Shown: in pieces, positions 8,049 through 17,157 of the stretch
Numbering within the stretch: position 1 is the first letter of the stretch
How the letters are laid out: each line of letters begins with the position of its first letter
Assembly (NCBI RefSeq): GCF_009870825.1
Contig: NZ_WTWY01000001.1
Location: 434,001-498,000 of the forward strand
Reading direction: 5' to 3'
DNA: 64,000 nucleotides
Source of the DNA: Paenibacillus sp. USDA918EY
GTDB lineage: Bacteria; Bacillota; Bacilli; Paenibacillales; Paenibacillaceae
Position numbers and translations under genes: made by a program
The notes under the pieces: model-generated
The model's input: only the letters and a program-made list of their open reading frames with translations
Told to the model about the DNA's origin: nothing
The model's database searches: none

Positions 8049-9508
8049 AACGTATGCCCATCAAGCGGCAGCTGATTCTCACCTTCGTATGGATCATGGT
8101 TTTCAGCGTGGCGTGCACGGTCATTACGCTTGTTTTCGGCGTGGGCTGGATCGTTTCGAACAAATGGATACGTCCTGCGAACAGTTATGAAAACAAAATC
8201 CCTTCTCTCGTTGCATACGTCAAATCGCAAGGAGACGCGATCCTCGATCCGATAAGCCGACCGGAGCTGGAAAAACGGATTCCGGGCGACGGAATTCAAT
8301 ACCAGGCGGTCGATCTTTCCGGGAAACCGCTCTATGGAACGATGCAGGAACGCAAGTTTCCGACGAAGCAAGCGTTGATCGAGAACCTGAATACGACCAA
8401 ATCGGCCGGAACGACGAAATCTTTTGGCGGAATGTTTATCCGGAGCGTGCCCGTCATGTCGGCGACAGGGGATTTAAAAGGGGCTATGCTGTTCCGCTAT
8501 AAGCTGGAAGCGACCACCGCCGCGTCGGGTTCCAACTGGATCAATCTCGGCATCGTCCTTTATTTCGTCGTCTCGCCGTTTTTATACGTCGCTTTGTTCA
8601 CGTCTCTGTTTGCTGCGAGGTTCGGAAAACGGATTGCCAGACCCGTACATAATCTCATTGAAGCCTCCAAACGCATCCGCGATCAGGACCTTGATTTTAC
8701 GATTAGTTATAAGGCGGACAATGAGCTGGGCAAGCTGACCGAATCGTTTGAAAACATGCGCAGCGCCCTCAAGGACGCCTTGCTGAGGGAGTGGAAGCTG
8801 GAGCAGGAACGCAGGGACATGATGGACGCGATCGCCCACGATTTCCGCACGCCGATGACGGTCATCCAAGGCAACGTAGAGCTGCTCGCGGATACGCCCG
8901 ATATGCCCCGGAGCCAAGCCGAAGGCCATCTGAAAGTGATCGAAGACAACATCCGCAAGGTGAACCGCTTGATTCAGGACGTACAGATCGCTTCCGAAAA
9001 AGATTTGGAATATTTTCCGCTTCGGGGCGCGCATGTCTCTTTACGGCAATTCGTGCAGGACAAGGAGCGTGAGATCGGTTTCATGTGCAGTTCCCGTCGG
9101 GTGCGGTTCAGCTTTGAATACGAGGATCTCGTGCCGAATGCCGAAGAGGCCGTATTTATGGACGTGCAGCGGATCAGTCAAGTGCTGGACAACCTGATCG
9201 CCAACAGCTTTCGATATTTGCCGGCAGAAGAAGGCTGGCTTGGCGTTCGGATCGTGAGGATCGCATCCGCGCTGCAATTCGAAATATGCGACAACGGCCC
9301 CGGCTTCAACGATAAGGACATCCCTCATGTATTCAAAAAGTTTTACCGGGGGGACAAAGGGCAATCCGGCCTGGGGCTTTATAGCGCCAAAGCCATCGTC
9401 GAGAAGCACGGAGGCAGCATTCGCGCATTAAACCGTCAGGAGGGCGGAGCTTGCGTAGCCTTTACGATCCTGACGGCCGCCCCGCCGGCAAATGATGAGG
9501 AACATTAA
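8027..9508 (+). CDS. Sensor histidine kinase paired with the ABC exporter
   Basis: A membrane histidine kinase of about 493 residues. TM1 is near residues 16-42, an extracytoplasmic region of about 125 residues follows, TM2 is near 172-198, then a HAMP-like linker (ARPVHNLIEAS), the DHp helix with phospho-acceptor H271 (AIAHDFRTPM), and an ATPase domain with N box (NSFRYLP), G1 box (CDNGPGF), F box (HVFKKFYRG) and G2 box (GLGLY). The ATG at 8027 is preferred; it overlaps the regulator, and a later ATG at 8054 is possible. The sizeable outside domain separates it from BceS-type kinases, which lack one, so it may sense its ligand directly. Cognate partner: the regulator at 7353. Confidence 0.9.
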   Translation: MGKIGFVERMPIKRQLILTFVWIMVFSVACTVITLVFGVGWIVSNKWIRPANSYENKIPSLVAYVKSQGDAILDPISRPELEKRIPGDGIQYQAVDLSGKPLYGTMQERKFPTKQALIENLNTTKSAGTTKSFGGMFIRSVPVMSATGDLKGAMLFRYKLEATTAASGSNWINLGIVLYFVVSPFLYVALFTSLFAARFGKRIARPVHNLIEASKRIRDQDLDFTISYKADNELGKLTESFENMRSALKDALLREWKLEQERRDMMDAIAHDFRTPMTVIQGNVELLADTPDMPRSQAEGHLKVIEDNIRKVNRLIQDVQIASEKDLEYFPLRGAHVSLRQFVQDKEREIGFMCSSRRVRFSFEYEDLVPNAEEAVFMDVQRISQVLDNLIANSFRYLPAEEGWLGVRIVRIASALQFEICDNGPGFNDKDIPHVFKKFYRGDKGQSGLGLYSAKAIVEKHGGSIRALNRQEGGACVAFTILTAAPPANDEEH

Positions 9509-9656
9509 ACCGAATTTTGGCGTGGGCGGGATCCGAGGATAGGCGATCCCGGACCTTGATTTGAAGGATCCGGGCGATCCCGGCCTGACGAACGGCGAAA
9601 AAATGGCTCCAAAAAAGGGAAACATGAAAAGGGGAAAACAACGAATCAAAAACGGA

Positions 9657-9701
9657 GGGTATCTCAGACGGGCCAAACGCCGCGCAGGATACCCTTTTTC
9701 T
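9657..9701 (+). terminator. Terminator of the ABC/two-component operon
   Basis: AGGGTATC (9657-9664) pairs with GATACCCT (9688-9695) and is followed by TTTTTCT. It lies about 150 bp after the kinase stop. The intervening 150 bp has several GGCGATCCCGG-like repeats that can also fold. Confidence 0.65.
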
Positions 9702-9728
9702 ATGCCTTAACGCCTCAAGTCGGTATTT

Positions 9729-9911
9729 TTAGCGCCGCTCCGGCTTATGGAACAATCCCAGCGCAGATCCAAACCATTGGCTAAAGGTTCCTTGGTCCCG
9801 ATTAGCCGTATAAGCCATTTGTCTTTCCTGCTCTCTTCGGATCTTTACGGGATTTTTGCGGTCGGCCTGATCATATTCGAGAAGCTTTTGATACGTGTAA
9901 TATTCCAGCAT
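9729..9911 (-). CDS. Small hypothetical protein (60 residues)
   Basis: A small, charged, soluble protein starting MLEYYTYQKLLEYDQ, with an Arg/Lys/Glu-rich middle and an aromatic C-terminal segment (FSQWFGSALGLF). The start is set at the ATG with GGAGG about 8 bases upstream. It is divergent from the SgrR-like gene across a 126-bp gap that must hold both promoters. No known domain recognised. Its clear ribosome binding site is the main reason to accept it as a gene. Confidence 0.6.
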   Translation of the reverse strand: MLEYYTYQKLLEYDQADRKNPVKIRREQERQMAYTANRDQGTFSQWFGSALGLFHKPERR

Positions 9912-10037
9912 GGTTGATTCCTCCACTTCATTTGATCTGCTTTCATTATGCGCTGTTCAAAAGGGGCAAAAAAGTGTATACTTACCGAAATGATTTTCCC
10001 CTTTTATGATGGCATTGCGTTTGGGAGGGTAGGTTCC

Positions 10038-11804
10038 ATGCTGATCAAAGAACAATATTTAATGCTCCACAGCCGGTTTTCGAACGGAAAAGAAAGCGGT
10101 GTCCCGATCGAAGTGACGCTTGAGGATTTGTCCGAAGCGTTGTATTGCACCGTGAGGAACGCAAAGCTGATTTTGCGAAAGCTTGTCGACGAGGGGTGGG
10201 TCGACTGGCTCCCGGGCCGGGGCCGGGGCAATTATTCGCGTATCACGTTTCAAGAGGAAAAAGAAGATTTTTTGTTGAATCTGGCGATCGAACTCGCCCA
10301 AGATGGCGATTACCGGCACGCTTTCGAAAAAATCGGTTCCTATAGTAGCGGAACGCAAGCCAAGGAGAGATTCCTCGATTGGCTGAACGGTCATTTCGGC
10401 TATAAAAAAGAAGAAGGCGCCGAAGGCTCCCCTGCGACGGATAATTTGATTTTTCCCGTCTTGTATCCGCCGCGGACGCTCGATCCCGCGACCGCAAGCT
10501 TTGCGTTCGATTCGCATCTGCAAAGACAAATTTTCGACAGGCTTCTGACCTACGATGAGCGGCTCTGCCGAATCGTGCCCGGCGTCGCCCACCACTGGAG
10601 CCATAACGAGGCGGCGACCGAATGGACGTTTTATTTGCGCAAAGGCATTCGTTTCCATCACGGCCAGGAGATGACATCCGCCGACGTGTTGTTTTCCCTG
10701 AACCGCTTGCGCCGCAACACGGAAAACGAATGGCTGCTTCGCGGAGTCGAGCGGATCGATGCGCTGGGGCCGCGCGTTGTGCGGATTCGGCTCCGCAAAC
10801 CGAACCGCATCTTCGACCGGTTCATGTGCTCGGTCGGGGTGTCGATCCTGCCTGCCGATTTCGCCGGTCAGGAGGAAGAAAACTTCTGGAACTTGCCGCT
10901 CGGCTCCGGTCCGTTTCGCGTCGTCTCCTTTTCCAAACATCGCGTCGAGCTCGCCGCGCATTCCCATTATTATCAGGGCCGCCCGTATTTGGACGGCGTC
11001 GATATCGTCATCATGCCTGCGGACTGCAACCCGGAATCGGTCGGTTTTACCTCGGTATTACATATGATGGACCGGTATAGACAGGAAGATCGGGGGGGAG
11101 CGGTTCCCGACCTTCGACAAGGCTGCACGATGTTGTGCTGGAACGTGAAGCGGGAAGGCCCGCAGCAGTCGGAAGCCTTCCGCAGGGCCGCAAAGATGAT
11201 ATTGCATCCCGGCGAGATGATCGCGGAGCTGGGAGGCCCCCGTATCCTTCCCGCTTTCGGATTCCGCCCGTGTGAGAGCCGGGGCCGCGTCATCGACCCG
11301 ATCCGGCCCGAACGCGTTAAGGCAGCTTTGAAGGAATCGTGTTATGAAGGAAGGCCGGTCCGGCTCGCGGTTTACGACAAATACAAGGATGACGCGGCAT
11401 GGATTCGGAAACGTTTGTCGGAGTGGGGGATCCGGGTCGAAATCGAGAACCACAAAAATTGGAAGGAAGCCGACTGCACCCTATCCAGCATCGTGCTGGC
11501 CGAAGACGAGGTATGCGAAATCGAGACGTATGAGAACGGGATCAACGGATTGCGGCTGTACCTGGATGAAGAGCGCATGAACTGGATCAAATCGCGGATC
11601 GACGACGCCTTGGAGGCGGAGAGCGGAGAAGCGAGACGAATGACGTTCCGGGAAATCGAGGAATATTTGCGCGACGAAGCCTCGGTCATTTTTCTCCATC
11701 ACCGGCAGCTTGACGCCTTCCTGCATCCGTTCGTGCGCGGGATGAGCCTCAATCCGCTTGGATGGGTGGATTTCAAGGATATTTGGCTGGAAAAACATGA
11801 TTAG
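10038..11804 (+). CDS. SgrR-like regulator: N-terminal HTH fused to a solute-binding-protein domain
   Basis: A cytosolic regulator of about 588 residues with no signal peptide. Residues about 1-105 form the SgrR N-terminal winged-helix region (HSRFSNG, then VTLEDLSEALYCTVRNAKLILRKL as the HTH). Residues about 130-450 resemble the family 5 (oligopeptide/nickel-type) solute-binding fold, with the family hallmark WTFYLRKGIRFHHGQEMTSADV. SgrR-type proteins sense a small molecule with this domain and control transport genes. The ATG at 10038 follows GGGAGGGTAGG; an in-frame ATG 90 bases upstream has no ribosome binding site. No transporter target is adjacent, so it either acts elsewhere or controls its small divergent neighbour at 9729. 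Confidence 0.85.
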   Translation: MLIKEQYLMLHSRFSNGKESGVPIEVTLEDLSEALYCTVRNAKLILRKLVDEGWVDWLPGRGRGNYSRITFQEEKEDFLLNLAIELAQDGDYRHAFEKIGSYSSGTQAKERFLDWLNGHFGYKKEEGAEGSPATDNLIFPVLYPPRTLDPATASFAFDSHLQRQIFDRLLTYDERLCRIVPGVAHHWSHNEAATEWTFYLRKGIRFHHGQEMTSADVLFSLNRLRRNTENEWLLRGVERIDALGPRVVRIRLRKPNRIFDRFMCSVGVSILPADFAGQEEENFWNLPLGSGPFRVVSFSKHRVELAAHSHYYQGRPYLDGVDIVIMPADCNPESVGFTSVLHMMDRYRQEDRGGAVPDLRQGCTMLCWNVKREGPQQSEAFRRAAKMILHPGEMIAELGGPRILPAFGFRPCESRGRVIDPIRPERVKAALKESCYEGRPVRLAVYDKYKDDAAWIRKRLSEWGIRVEIENHKNWKEADCTLSSIVLAEDEVCEIETYENGINGLRLYLDEERMNWIKSRIDDALEAESGEARRMTFREIEEYLRDEASVIFLHHRQLDAFLHPFVRGMSLNPLGWVDFKDIWLEKHD

Positions 11805-11812
11805 CAATATAT

Positions 11813-11851
11813 AAGGGAGCTCCTGTCGATACGGGAGTTCCCTTATTTTTT
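11813..11851 (+). terminator. Terminator after the SgrR-like gene
   Basis: AAGGGAGCTCC pairs imperfectly with GGGAGTTCCCTT and is followed by ATTTTTT, about 9 bp after the stop. Confidence 0.8.
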
Positions 11852-11978
11852 CGAGATCTAGTCTTAACCATGCTCCTATATTTCAGATGACGATTTCAAT
11901 GCTCCCTATTTCGATCCTTGTTAAATGACATAGTGTAAAATACTTCACAAATTAGACGAACGGGTGTATAATTTGATC

Positions 11979-11990
11979 GTAATCGATTAC
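11979..11990. promoter_or_regulatory. Palindrome in the SDR promoter region
   Basis: GTAATCGATTAC is a perfect 12-bp palindrome lying 39 bp before the SDR start. The position fits an operator. The TetR gene promoter carries a different inverted repeat, so the same repressor is not clearly implied. Confidence 0.4.
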
Positions 11991-12028
11991 ACAACATAAC
12001 GAGGCATCATATAGAGAGGAAGATGGAC

Positions 12029-12775
12029 ATGGGACGTTTGGCAGGCAAAGTAGCGGTGATTACAGGAGCAGGCAACGGAATGGGCGCAGCCGAAGCGAAA
12101 TTGTTTGCCCGGGAGGGCGCCAAAGTGGTCGCTACCGACATCAACGAAACGGCATTGAATGAAATTGTAAACGAAATCAAGAGCGGCGGCGGGGAAGTGC
12201 TCGGCTTCAAACATAACGTTGCTTCGGAAGAAGAATGGAAACACATCATCGAAGAAACCGTAAAACAATTCGGCAAAGTCGACGTGCTTGTCAACAACGC
12301 CGGCGTATCTTCCACGATGACCATCGCCAACCTGGAAATGGACAAGTGGAACAAAGTGATGGATATCAACCTGAACGGCTGCATGCTGGGCATGAAATAC
12401 GCCATCCCTGAAATGAAAAAGAACGGCTCCGGCTCCGTCATCAACATTTCCTCGATCGGCGGCCTTGTCGGCATGGCCGGCTCCAGCGCATACACGGCGG
12501 CGAAAGGCGCTCTGCGTTCGATTTCGAAAGCCGCGGCCGTCGAATATGCGAAAGAGAGCATCCGGGTCAACTCGGTCCATCCGGGGATCATCGTGACGCC
12601 GATGACGGCAGGCACGTTCGGGGAGGCGGAGCCGTACTACAAAACGTTTACGCAGCTCCCTTACTTCGGCAACCCGGAAGACGTCGCTTACGGCGTGCTT
12701 TTCCTGGCATCGGACGAATCCCGTTTCATGACCGGGGCGGAGCTTGTCATTGACGGCGGTTGGACGGCCCTGTAA
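12029..12775 (+). CDS. Short-chain dehydrogenase/reductase (SDR)
   Basis: A classical SDR of 248 residues using NAD(P). The cofactor motif TGAGNGMG is at residues 12-19, NNAG near 88-91, the catalytic Ser in INISSIGG, and YTAAK with Y155 and K159. The C-terminal DGGWTAL is typical of the FabG/3-hydroxysteroid or cyclopentanol dehydrogenase-like branch. An Asp at the end of strand 2 (VVATDIN) points to NAD. The second of two close ATGs (12029) is preferred because GAGGA lies 8 bases before it; 12023 is the alternative. It is convergent with a TetR repressor over a shared bidirectional terminator, a common layout for detoxification reductases. Substrate unknown. Confidence 0.87.
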   Translation: MGRLAGKVAVITGAGNGMGAAEAKLFAREGAKVVATDINETALNEIVNEIKSGGGEVLGFKHNVASEEEWKHIIEETVKQFGKVDVLVNNAGVSSTMTIANLEMDKWNKVMDINLNGCMLGMKYAIPEMKKNGSGSVINISSIGGLVGMAGSSAYTAAKGALRSISKAAAVEYAKESIRVNSVHPGIIVTPMTAGTFGEAEPYYKTFTQLPYFGNPEDVAYGVLFLASDESRFMTGAELVIDGGWTAL

Positions 12776-12792
12776 ACGGCAGGCAGCGGCCC

Positions 12793-12838
12793 AAAAAAAT
12801 AACCCTGACGGATTACGGTCCGTCGGGGTTATTTTTTA
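12793..12838. terminator. Bidirectional terminator between SDR and TetR genes
   Basis: AAAAAATAACCCTGACGGA and its near-perfect complement ending GGGGTTATTTTTT give a long stem with A and T tracts on both sides, serving both convergent genes. The TetR stop codon lies inside the stem. Confidence 0.85.
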
Positions 12839-13463
12839 TTTGATTCAATTTTTCAAAAGGGCGGACGCGGTAAGGGCCTAAAATGGAAAGATTCATTAAC
12901 ATTTCGGCCATTTCCTCTTCGCTGTAAGGCATTTGATTTTCGACCCACCATATAATGAGTTCCAGGAAAGCCGATTCGACATATTTGATGACGACCTCCC
13001 TGCGCGCAGACAAGTTGGAATCGTCCGGTTCGGTCATATTGATGCCCGCTGAAATAAAGTTGTGAAGAACGTCCAGCAGACCGGCAGTAAACGCCGCAAT
13101 CCGGTTTTGGACAAGCAAAGCTTGGTACTGGCGAAAATTTTGGCTGACATGCTTGAACATCCGGATGAAAATCGGGTGGGGTTTGCCGCTGTGAAAATCG
13201 AATTGCATCGGATCCTCGGTCGAACTGCGGATCGATTCGCTTAACTCGGCGAGCAGATCGGCAATGCATTGGTTCGCGAGATCCTGTTTATCGTTATAAT
13301 GCAGATAAAACGTTGCGCGTTTGACGGTCGCCCGGTCGGCAATATCCTGCACGGTGACTTGTTCATAATTATGTTCCTCCAGAAGGTCGAACAGCGCGTT
13401 TTTGAGCAGCCTTTGCGTCCGTATGACCCTCGGGTCGAGTCGTTGCGGTTGTACTGAAGCCAT
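12813..13463 (-). CDS. TetR/AcrR-family transcriptional repressor
   Basis: A 216-residue one-component repressor. The N-terminal HTH covers about residues 12-62: RVIRTQRLLKNALFDLLEE, then VTVQDIADRATVKRATFYLHY, with the typical FYLHYNDKQDL end. The C-terminal two-thirds are helical and form the ligand-binding and dimer domain, of the type ending ELIIWWVENQMPYSEEEM. The ATG is the first in frame with AGGAATGAAGGC upstream. A 10-bp inverted repeat with a 16-bp spacer lies about 30-65 bp before the start and is a good autoregulatory operator. The SDR facing it is a plausible but unproven target. Confidence 0.88.
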   Translation of the reverse strand: MASVQPQRLDPRVIRTQRLLKNALFDLLEEHNYEQVTVQDIADRATVKRATFYLHYNDKQDLANQCIADLLAELSESIRSSTEDPMQFDFHSGKPHPIFIRMFKHVSQNFRQYQALLVQNRIAAFTAGLLDVLHNFISAGINMTEPDDSNLSARREVVIKYVESAFLELIIWWVENQMPYSEEEMAEMLMNLSILGPYRVRPFEKLNQIKNNPDGP

Positions 13464-13492
13464 GCCTTCATTCCTCCAAAAATCCTGCTGAA

Positions 13493-13528
13493 TAAAATGG
13501 ACCCCATAAAGACGGCAAGTCCATTTTA
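13493..13528. promoter_or_regulatory. Inverted-repeat operator upstream of the TetR gene
   Basis: TAAAATGGAC (13493-13502) and GTCCATTTTA (13519-13528) are perfect complements separated by 16 bp, in the promoter region of the TetR gene. The arm-to-arm distance suits a TetR-family dimer pair or a single wide dimer site. Confidence 0.6.
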
Positions 13529-13607
13529 CGTTGTAATTCTATCCATCATATAACAGAAAGGAGAAGGATTCAATCGGGCAAAGGACTGAAGATAAGCGGC
13601 ACTGGCG

Positions 13608-14858
13608 CTAAAACTTGAAAATCTGGATCGTTTTCTGCAGCTGGAACACGGCTTGTCTCATCGCTTCGGTTTCCTCCACGACAGCTTCGATGGATTTCAT
13701 CTGTTCGTTCATCGAAGCGGACACCTGCTCGGTTCCCGCCGAAGATTGCTCGGTAATGGCCGAAATGTTCTGGATCGCGGCGGAAATTTTCTGCGCGCTT
13801 TCGAGCATGACATCGCTTTCCCTGGAGAATGCGTTGATCTGCTCGTTTATGTATTGGACGCTTTCCACGATGTTGGTAAAAATTTGCTCCGCTTCGCGGA
13901 TCATTTCATTTTGCATCCGGACGACTTCCTCGTTCACTTGAATGTTCTCGATCGCTTCGCGGATGCCTTGCTCGATGCTTCTGACGAGCCCGAACACTTC
14001 CTGGGTCGATGACGTGGATTCCTCGGCAAGCTTGCGGACCTCATGCGCAACGACGGCAAAACCGCGTCCATGCTCGCCGGCTCTGGCGGCTTCGATCGAT
14101 GCGTTCAAGGATAGCAGATTCGTTTGCTCGGCCAATTCGGAGATGGTTTTGGTGATTTTATGAATGCCGTACGCGTTTTTGGAAAGCGCGTCGATCGTTT
14201 TGGCGACGTTTTCGGTCGCTTCGATGTTTTTGCGCATGCCTTCCGCCTGCTTTTCGACCGACTGGCGTCCTTTTTCCACGAAGCCGAACGTCAGGTCGGA
14301 CTGCTTTTTCATCTCTTTGGTGGATTTGGCGTAGTTGCCGACCTTCAATTCAATGTCCTGGATCGATTCGGTCATGCCGGCGACATCGGCCGATATTTCG
14401 TTTGCCCCGATCGCCAGCTCGTTGGAAGCCGATGCGACGGAGGCCATCACGTTTTTCAGCTCCTGGTTTTTGTCGGCGATGCCGCGGCTGGCATCGATGA
14501 CCCGGCGGGTAATGCCGGATACTTCGTTCAAAATTTTCTTCAGCTTGTCGATCATGCTGTTGAACGAACGGCTGACATCCCCCATGGAGCCGGTTTCGTC
14601 GACGCGGTTCGTAAAGTCGCCTTTGGCGATCGCGGCCGTTACGTTGGCGATGTTTTCGAACGAGGAGGTGAGCGTTTTCTCCACATAACGGGCAAGGGGA
14701 TATGTAAGCGCAGCCAAAACGACGACGAATACGACCCCGATGATCAGCTTGCCGATCAGAATGAAGATGACGAGCGCCGGCAGGGCGAACAGAGCGGCGA
14801 CCATGTAGCACCCGGCAATAACCCGCTGGGAAAGCGGCAGATTTTTTAACCACGACAT
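13608..14858 (-). CDS. Methyl-accepting chemotaxis protein without a periplasmic-type sensor domain
   Basis: A chemoreceptor-like protein of 416 residues. Two hydrophobic spans lie back to back (about residues 14-32 and 35-56) with almost no outside loop, so there is no ligand-binding domain. A HAMP-like segment follows, then a long coiled-coil signalling domain whose hairpin tip reads [20 protein letters not shown] with [13 protein letters not shown]. The tip binds CheA/CheW. The start is set at MSWLKN, with AAGGGGGTC about 10 bases upstream. It is monocistronic. It may sense membrane state, or receive input from a partner protein rather than a solute. Confidence 0.88.
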   Translation of the reverse strand: MSWLKNLPLSQRVIAGCYMVAALFALPALVIFILIGKLIIGVVFVVVLAALTYPLARYVEKTLTSSFENIANVTAAIAKGDFTNRVDETGSMGDVSRSFNSMIDKLKKILNEVSGITRRVIDASRGIADKNQELKNVMASVASASNELAIGANEISADVAGMTESIQDIELKVGNYAKSTKEMKKQSDLTFGFVEKGRQSVEKQAEGMRKNIEATENVAKTIDALSKNAYGIHKITKTISELAEQTNLLSLNASIEAARAGEHGRGFAVVAHEVRKLAEESTSSTQEVFGLVRSIEQGIREAIENIQVNEEVVRMQNEMIREAEQIFTNIVESVQYINEQINAFSRESDVMLESAQKISAAIQNISAITEQSSAGTEQVSASMNEQMKSIEAVVEETEAMRQAVFQLQKTIQIFKF

Positions 14859-14999
14859 AGGAAAATAGACCCCCTTAGTATGTACTAATTCTACCATATT
14901 ATAGCACCGACCCGGTTCTATGGTCTATAAATGTTTACAAAATGAGCCAAAACCGATGATTATTTTGACATAATTCGATATTTTCGCAGCGAAGAGAGC

Positions 15000-15034
15000 A
15001 AAAAAACAAAGCTGCCGCAAGCGCGCCAGCTTTT
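15000..15034 (-). terminator. Terminator after tgl
   Basis: On the minus strand AAAGCTGgCGC pairs with GCGgCAGCTTT and is followed by GTTTTTTT, about 15 bp after the tgl stop. Confidence 0.8.
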
Positions 15035-15048
15035 TCCGCCATTTTCGT

Positions 15049-15879
15049 TTATGCGATCCAATAACGCCGCCGCCCGATTCGCGAGACGATGCCGCTTTCC
15101 TGCATCCAGTTTTGCTCAAGCGCCTCGGGGTTTACTTCCGAGCCCCCTGCCTCGTATTGGGACAGGTAAAGAAAATCGGGGGAAATCACTTGGTCGGTCA
15201 GATAGGCGGACACGGTGCTTCCCGGTTTCCGGTGTCTGTTAAGCTTCGCGATGATGGCCTGGGATGAAGCGATCCCGATGCCATGGCCGTAATAAAGATC
15301 CTCTTCGAGTTTGACGGTGTTTTCGCCCTGCCATTCGATTTGCCGCGGATTGACGTCCGGGTTTTTGAAGTACAGCACGTCGCCCGGAAACGACTGGGAT
15401 ACTCCCTGTTTTTCGATAAGGCGCAGATCGCTGTCGTAATGCCAGTCGTACAGCAGCAGGTCCGCGAACATCCGATTAAAATCCCTTTCGTGAATACAAT
15501 CCAGCAGTCCTTTATACAGGACGATCACGATGGCGGTCGCACATTCGAACCCGTACCGCGGACCGTTGACGAAAATGTCCCGGATGCCCTCGGCCGGCGT
15601 GACGTCGGGTCTTAGCTCAAACCCTCCTTGACGGTTCAGATTCCAATACCGCTCGTTGCAATGGGAGTGCTCAAAATCTTCGAACTGCACGCCGCTGCGC
15701 TTCAGCGCTTTGGCCGCTTCGACGATGGCCGTTCTGAGCCGCAGCTCAAACCGCAAATGACCAAGCGAAACGTAACGGAATACCGTAGGACTGCTGCGTT
15801 TCGCGTTTACGATTTTTTGCCATAACGGGGGCCAACTCCCGGTTTCCAGCACCGCTTCTTCGTTGCCGATTCGAATCAC
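15049..15879 (-). CDS. tgl: Protein-glutamine gamma-glutamyltransferase (spore coat transglutaminase)
   Basis: A bacterial Tgl-type transglutaminase, 276 residues. These enzymes form epsilon-(gamma-glutamyl)lysine crosslinks that harden spore coat proteins. The catalytic Cys is C113 in YGFECATAI; the partner residues E186 (QGENTV) and H199 (YYGHGIGI) match the Cys116-Glu187-His200 triad known for the Bacillus subtilis enzyme in both spacing and context. YDWHY and LYFKNPDVNPRQ are further family blocks. Translation starts at a GTG with AAAGGAG upstream. Compared with B. subtilis it has about 30 extra residues at the C terminus (ALEQNWMQESGIVSRIGRR), which could be a coat-targeting tail. It implies a spore former. 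Confidence 0.95.
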   Translation of the reverse strand: MIRIGNEEAVLETGSWPPLWQKIVNAKRSSPTVFRYVSLGHLRFELRLRTAIVEAAKALKRSGVQFEDFEHSHCNERYWNLNRQGGFELRPDVTPAEGIRDIFVNGPRYGFECATAIVIVLYKGLLDCIHERDFNRMFADLLLYDWHYDSDLRLIEKQGVSQSFPGDVLYFKNPDVNPRQIEWQGENTVKLEEDLYYGHGIGIASSQAIIAKLNRHRKPGSTVSAYLTDQVISPDFLYLSQYEAGGSEVNPEALEQNWMQESGIVSRIGRRRYWIA

Positions 15880-16090
15880 TGCCTTATCCCGCTCCTTTCG
15901 TTATCCTAAGTAGAGCATATGACGCATACAAGCCAGGAAATGTCAAATGAACGGATTTTTAGACGGAAAAACGCCGGATCTTCGGGTTCGTATTGCGATC
16001 CTACGGGTTCTCATATACACTTTTGGGAGAGTCATCGCATGGATTCTACGAAAATATCTGACATGGAAACAGAGGACTGGAGTAACCGAG

Positions 16091-17011
16091 ATGAAGAAAT
16101 TCAAAAAGTTTTACGTCGAGCTGACGAGCCGCTGCAATTTGGCCTGCACGTTTTGCCCGCCAACGCACCGAGCCACTCAATATATTACGCTTGAACAATT
16201 TCAGCATACGCTGGATGAAATCAAGCCGTATACGGATTATATTTATTTTCACGTCAAAGGGGAGCCGCTGCTTCATCCCCACATCGACCAGCTGCTCGAT
16301 GCCGCCCACGAAAAAGGGTTCAAGGTGAACATCACGTCGAACGGAACGCTGCTGCATAAGGCGGGGCACAAGCTGATGAACAAACCGGCGCTGCGCCAGA
16401 TCAACTTTTCGCTGCACAGCTTCGACGGGCATATCGGTTCCAAGGACAAAGACGCGTACATCGCCAAAGTGCTGAATTTCGTGAAGGAAGCGACGGCAAG
16501 CTCGAACCTGATCGTGTCGCTTCGATTGTGGAACCTGGATATGGACAACGCCACGAACCTGGAGAAGCAGCGCAACCGCGAAATGCTGGAATATATCGAA
16601 AACGAATTTGGCTTGGATTATAAAATCGAGGAAAAGGTCGAGCCGGGCAAAGGCGTCAAAATCGCCGACCGGATTTACATCAACATGGACCATGAATTCG
16701 AATGGCCGGATTTGAACGCGGAAGAGGATTTTGGCCCGGGATTCTGCCACGGATTGCGGAACCAGGCGGGCGTGCTCGCCGACGGCACCGTCATCCCGTG
16801 TTGTTTGGACGGGGAAGGGGTCATCAATCTGGGCAATATCTACAAAACGCCTTTTAAAGACATCATCGAAGGCGAACGCGCAACGAACATCGTCGACGGC
16901 TTTTCCCGCCGCGAAGTGGTGGAGGAGCTATGCCGGAAATGCGGGTACCGCAAGCGGTTTAACTATAAGGCGAATGGGTTTGCGGAGTCGGTGGAACGAT
17001 CATCTTGCTGA
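16091..17011 (+). CDS. Radical SAM/SPASM-domain protein
   Basis: A radical S-adenosylmethionine enzyme of 306 residues. The 4Fe-4S motif is CNLACTFC (C15, C19, C22), followed by the GEPLLHP and ITSNGTLL strands of the half-barrel. A short SPASM-type tail has GTVIPCCLDGEGVINLGN and a closing CRKC pair, so at least one auxiliary cluster is likely. Such enzymes modify peptides or small molecules. The ATG at 16091 follows GGAGTAACCGAG; the frame stays open 48 codons further upstream but that part lacks a ribosome binding site and family similarity. No precursor peptide gene was found within several hundred bases on either side, so the substrate is unknown. Confidence 0.85.
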   Translation: MKKFKKFYVELTSRCNLACTFCPPTHRATQYITLEQFQHTLDEIKPYTDYIYFHVKGEPLLHPHIDQLLDAAHEKGFKVNITSNGTLLHKAGHKLMNKPALRQINFSLHSFDGHIGSKDKDAYIAKVLNFVKEATASSNLIVSLRLWNLDMDNATNLEKQRNREMLEYIENEFGLDYKIEEKVEPGKGVKIADRIYINMDHEFEWPDLNAEEDFGPGFCHGLRNQAGVLADGTVIPCCLDGEGVINLGNIYKTPFKDIIEGERATNIVDGFSRREVVEELCRKCGYRKRFNYKANGFAESVERSSC

Positions 17012-17157
17012 AGCTAGTGCTGATCGTATATTCATGTTTTTGACTTTGGCCGTCTGTATATGTTCTTCAGCATGAAGTGACAAAGAAATGCCGCTCTGCC
17101 GATCGAGCCGTTTGATGGATCCATTGTATAAGTGATATCCATTCAATTTTTAAATAG

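Noticed and set aside
10059..10967. 302-codon minus-strand open frame
   Set aside because: It is antisense to the well-supported SgrR-like gene, with an Arg/Gly/Pro-rich product and no domain.
14124..14849. 241-codon plus-strand open frame
   Set aside because: It is antisense to the chemoreceptor gene, has no ribosome site, and its composition mirrors the GC-skewed coding strand.
15947..16090. 48-codon N-terminal extension of the radical SAM gene as a possible precursor peptide or fused leader
   Set aside because: It is in the same frame without a stop before the enzyme, has no ribosome site, and shows no Cys/Gly-rich core of a modified peptide.
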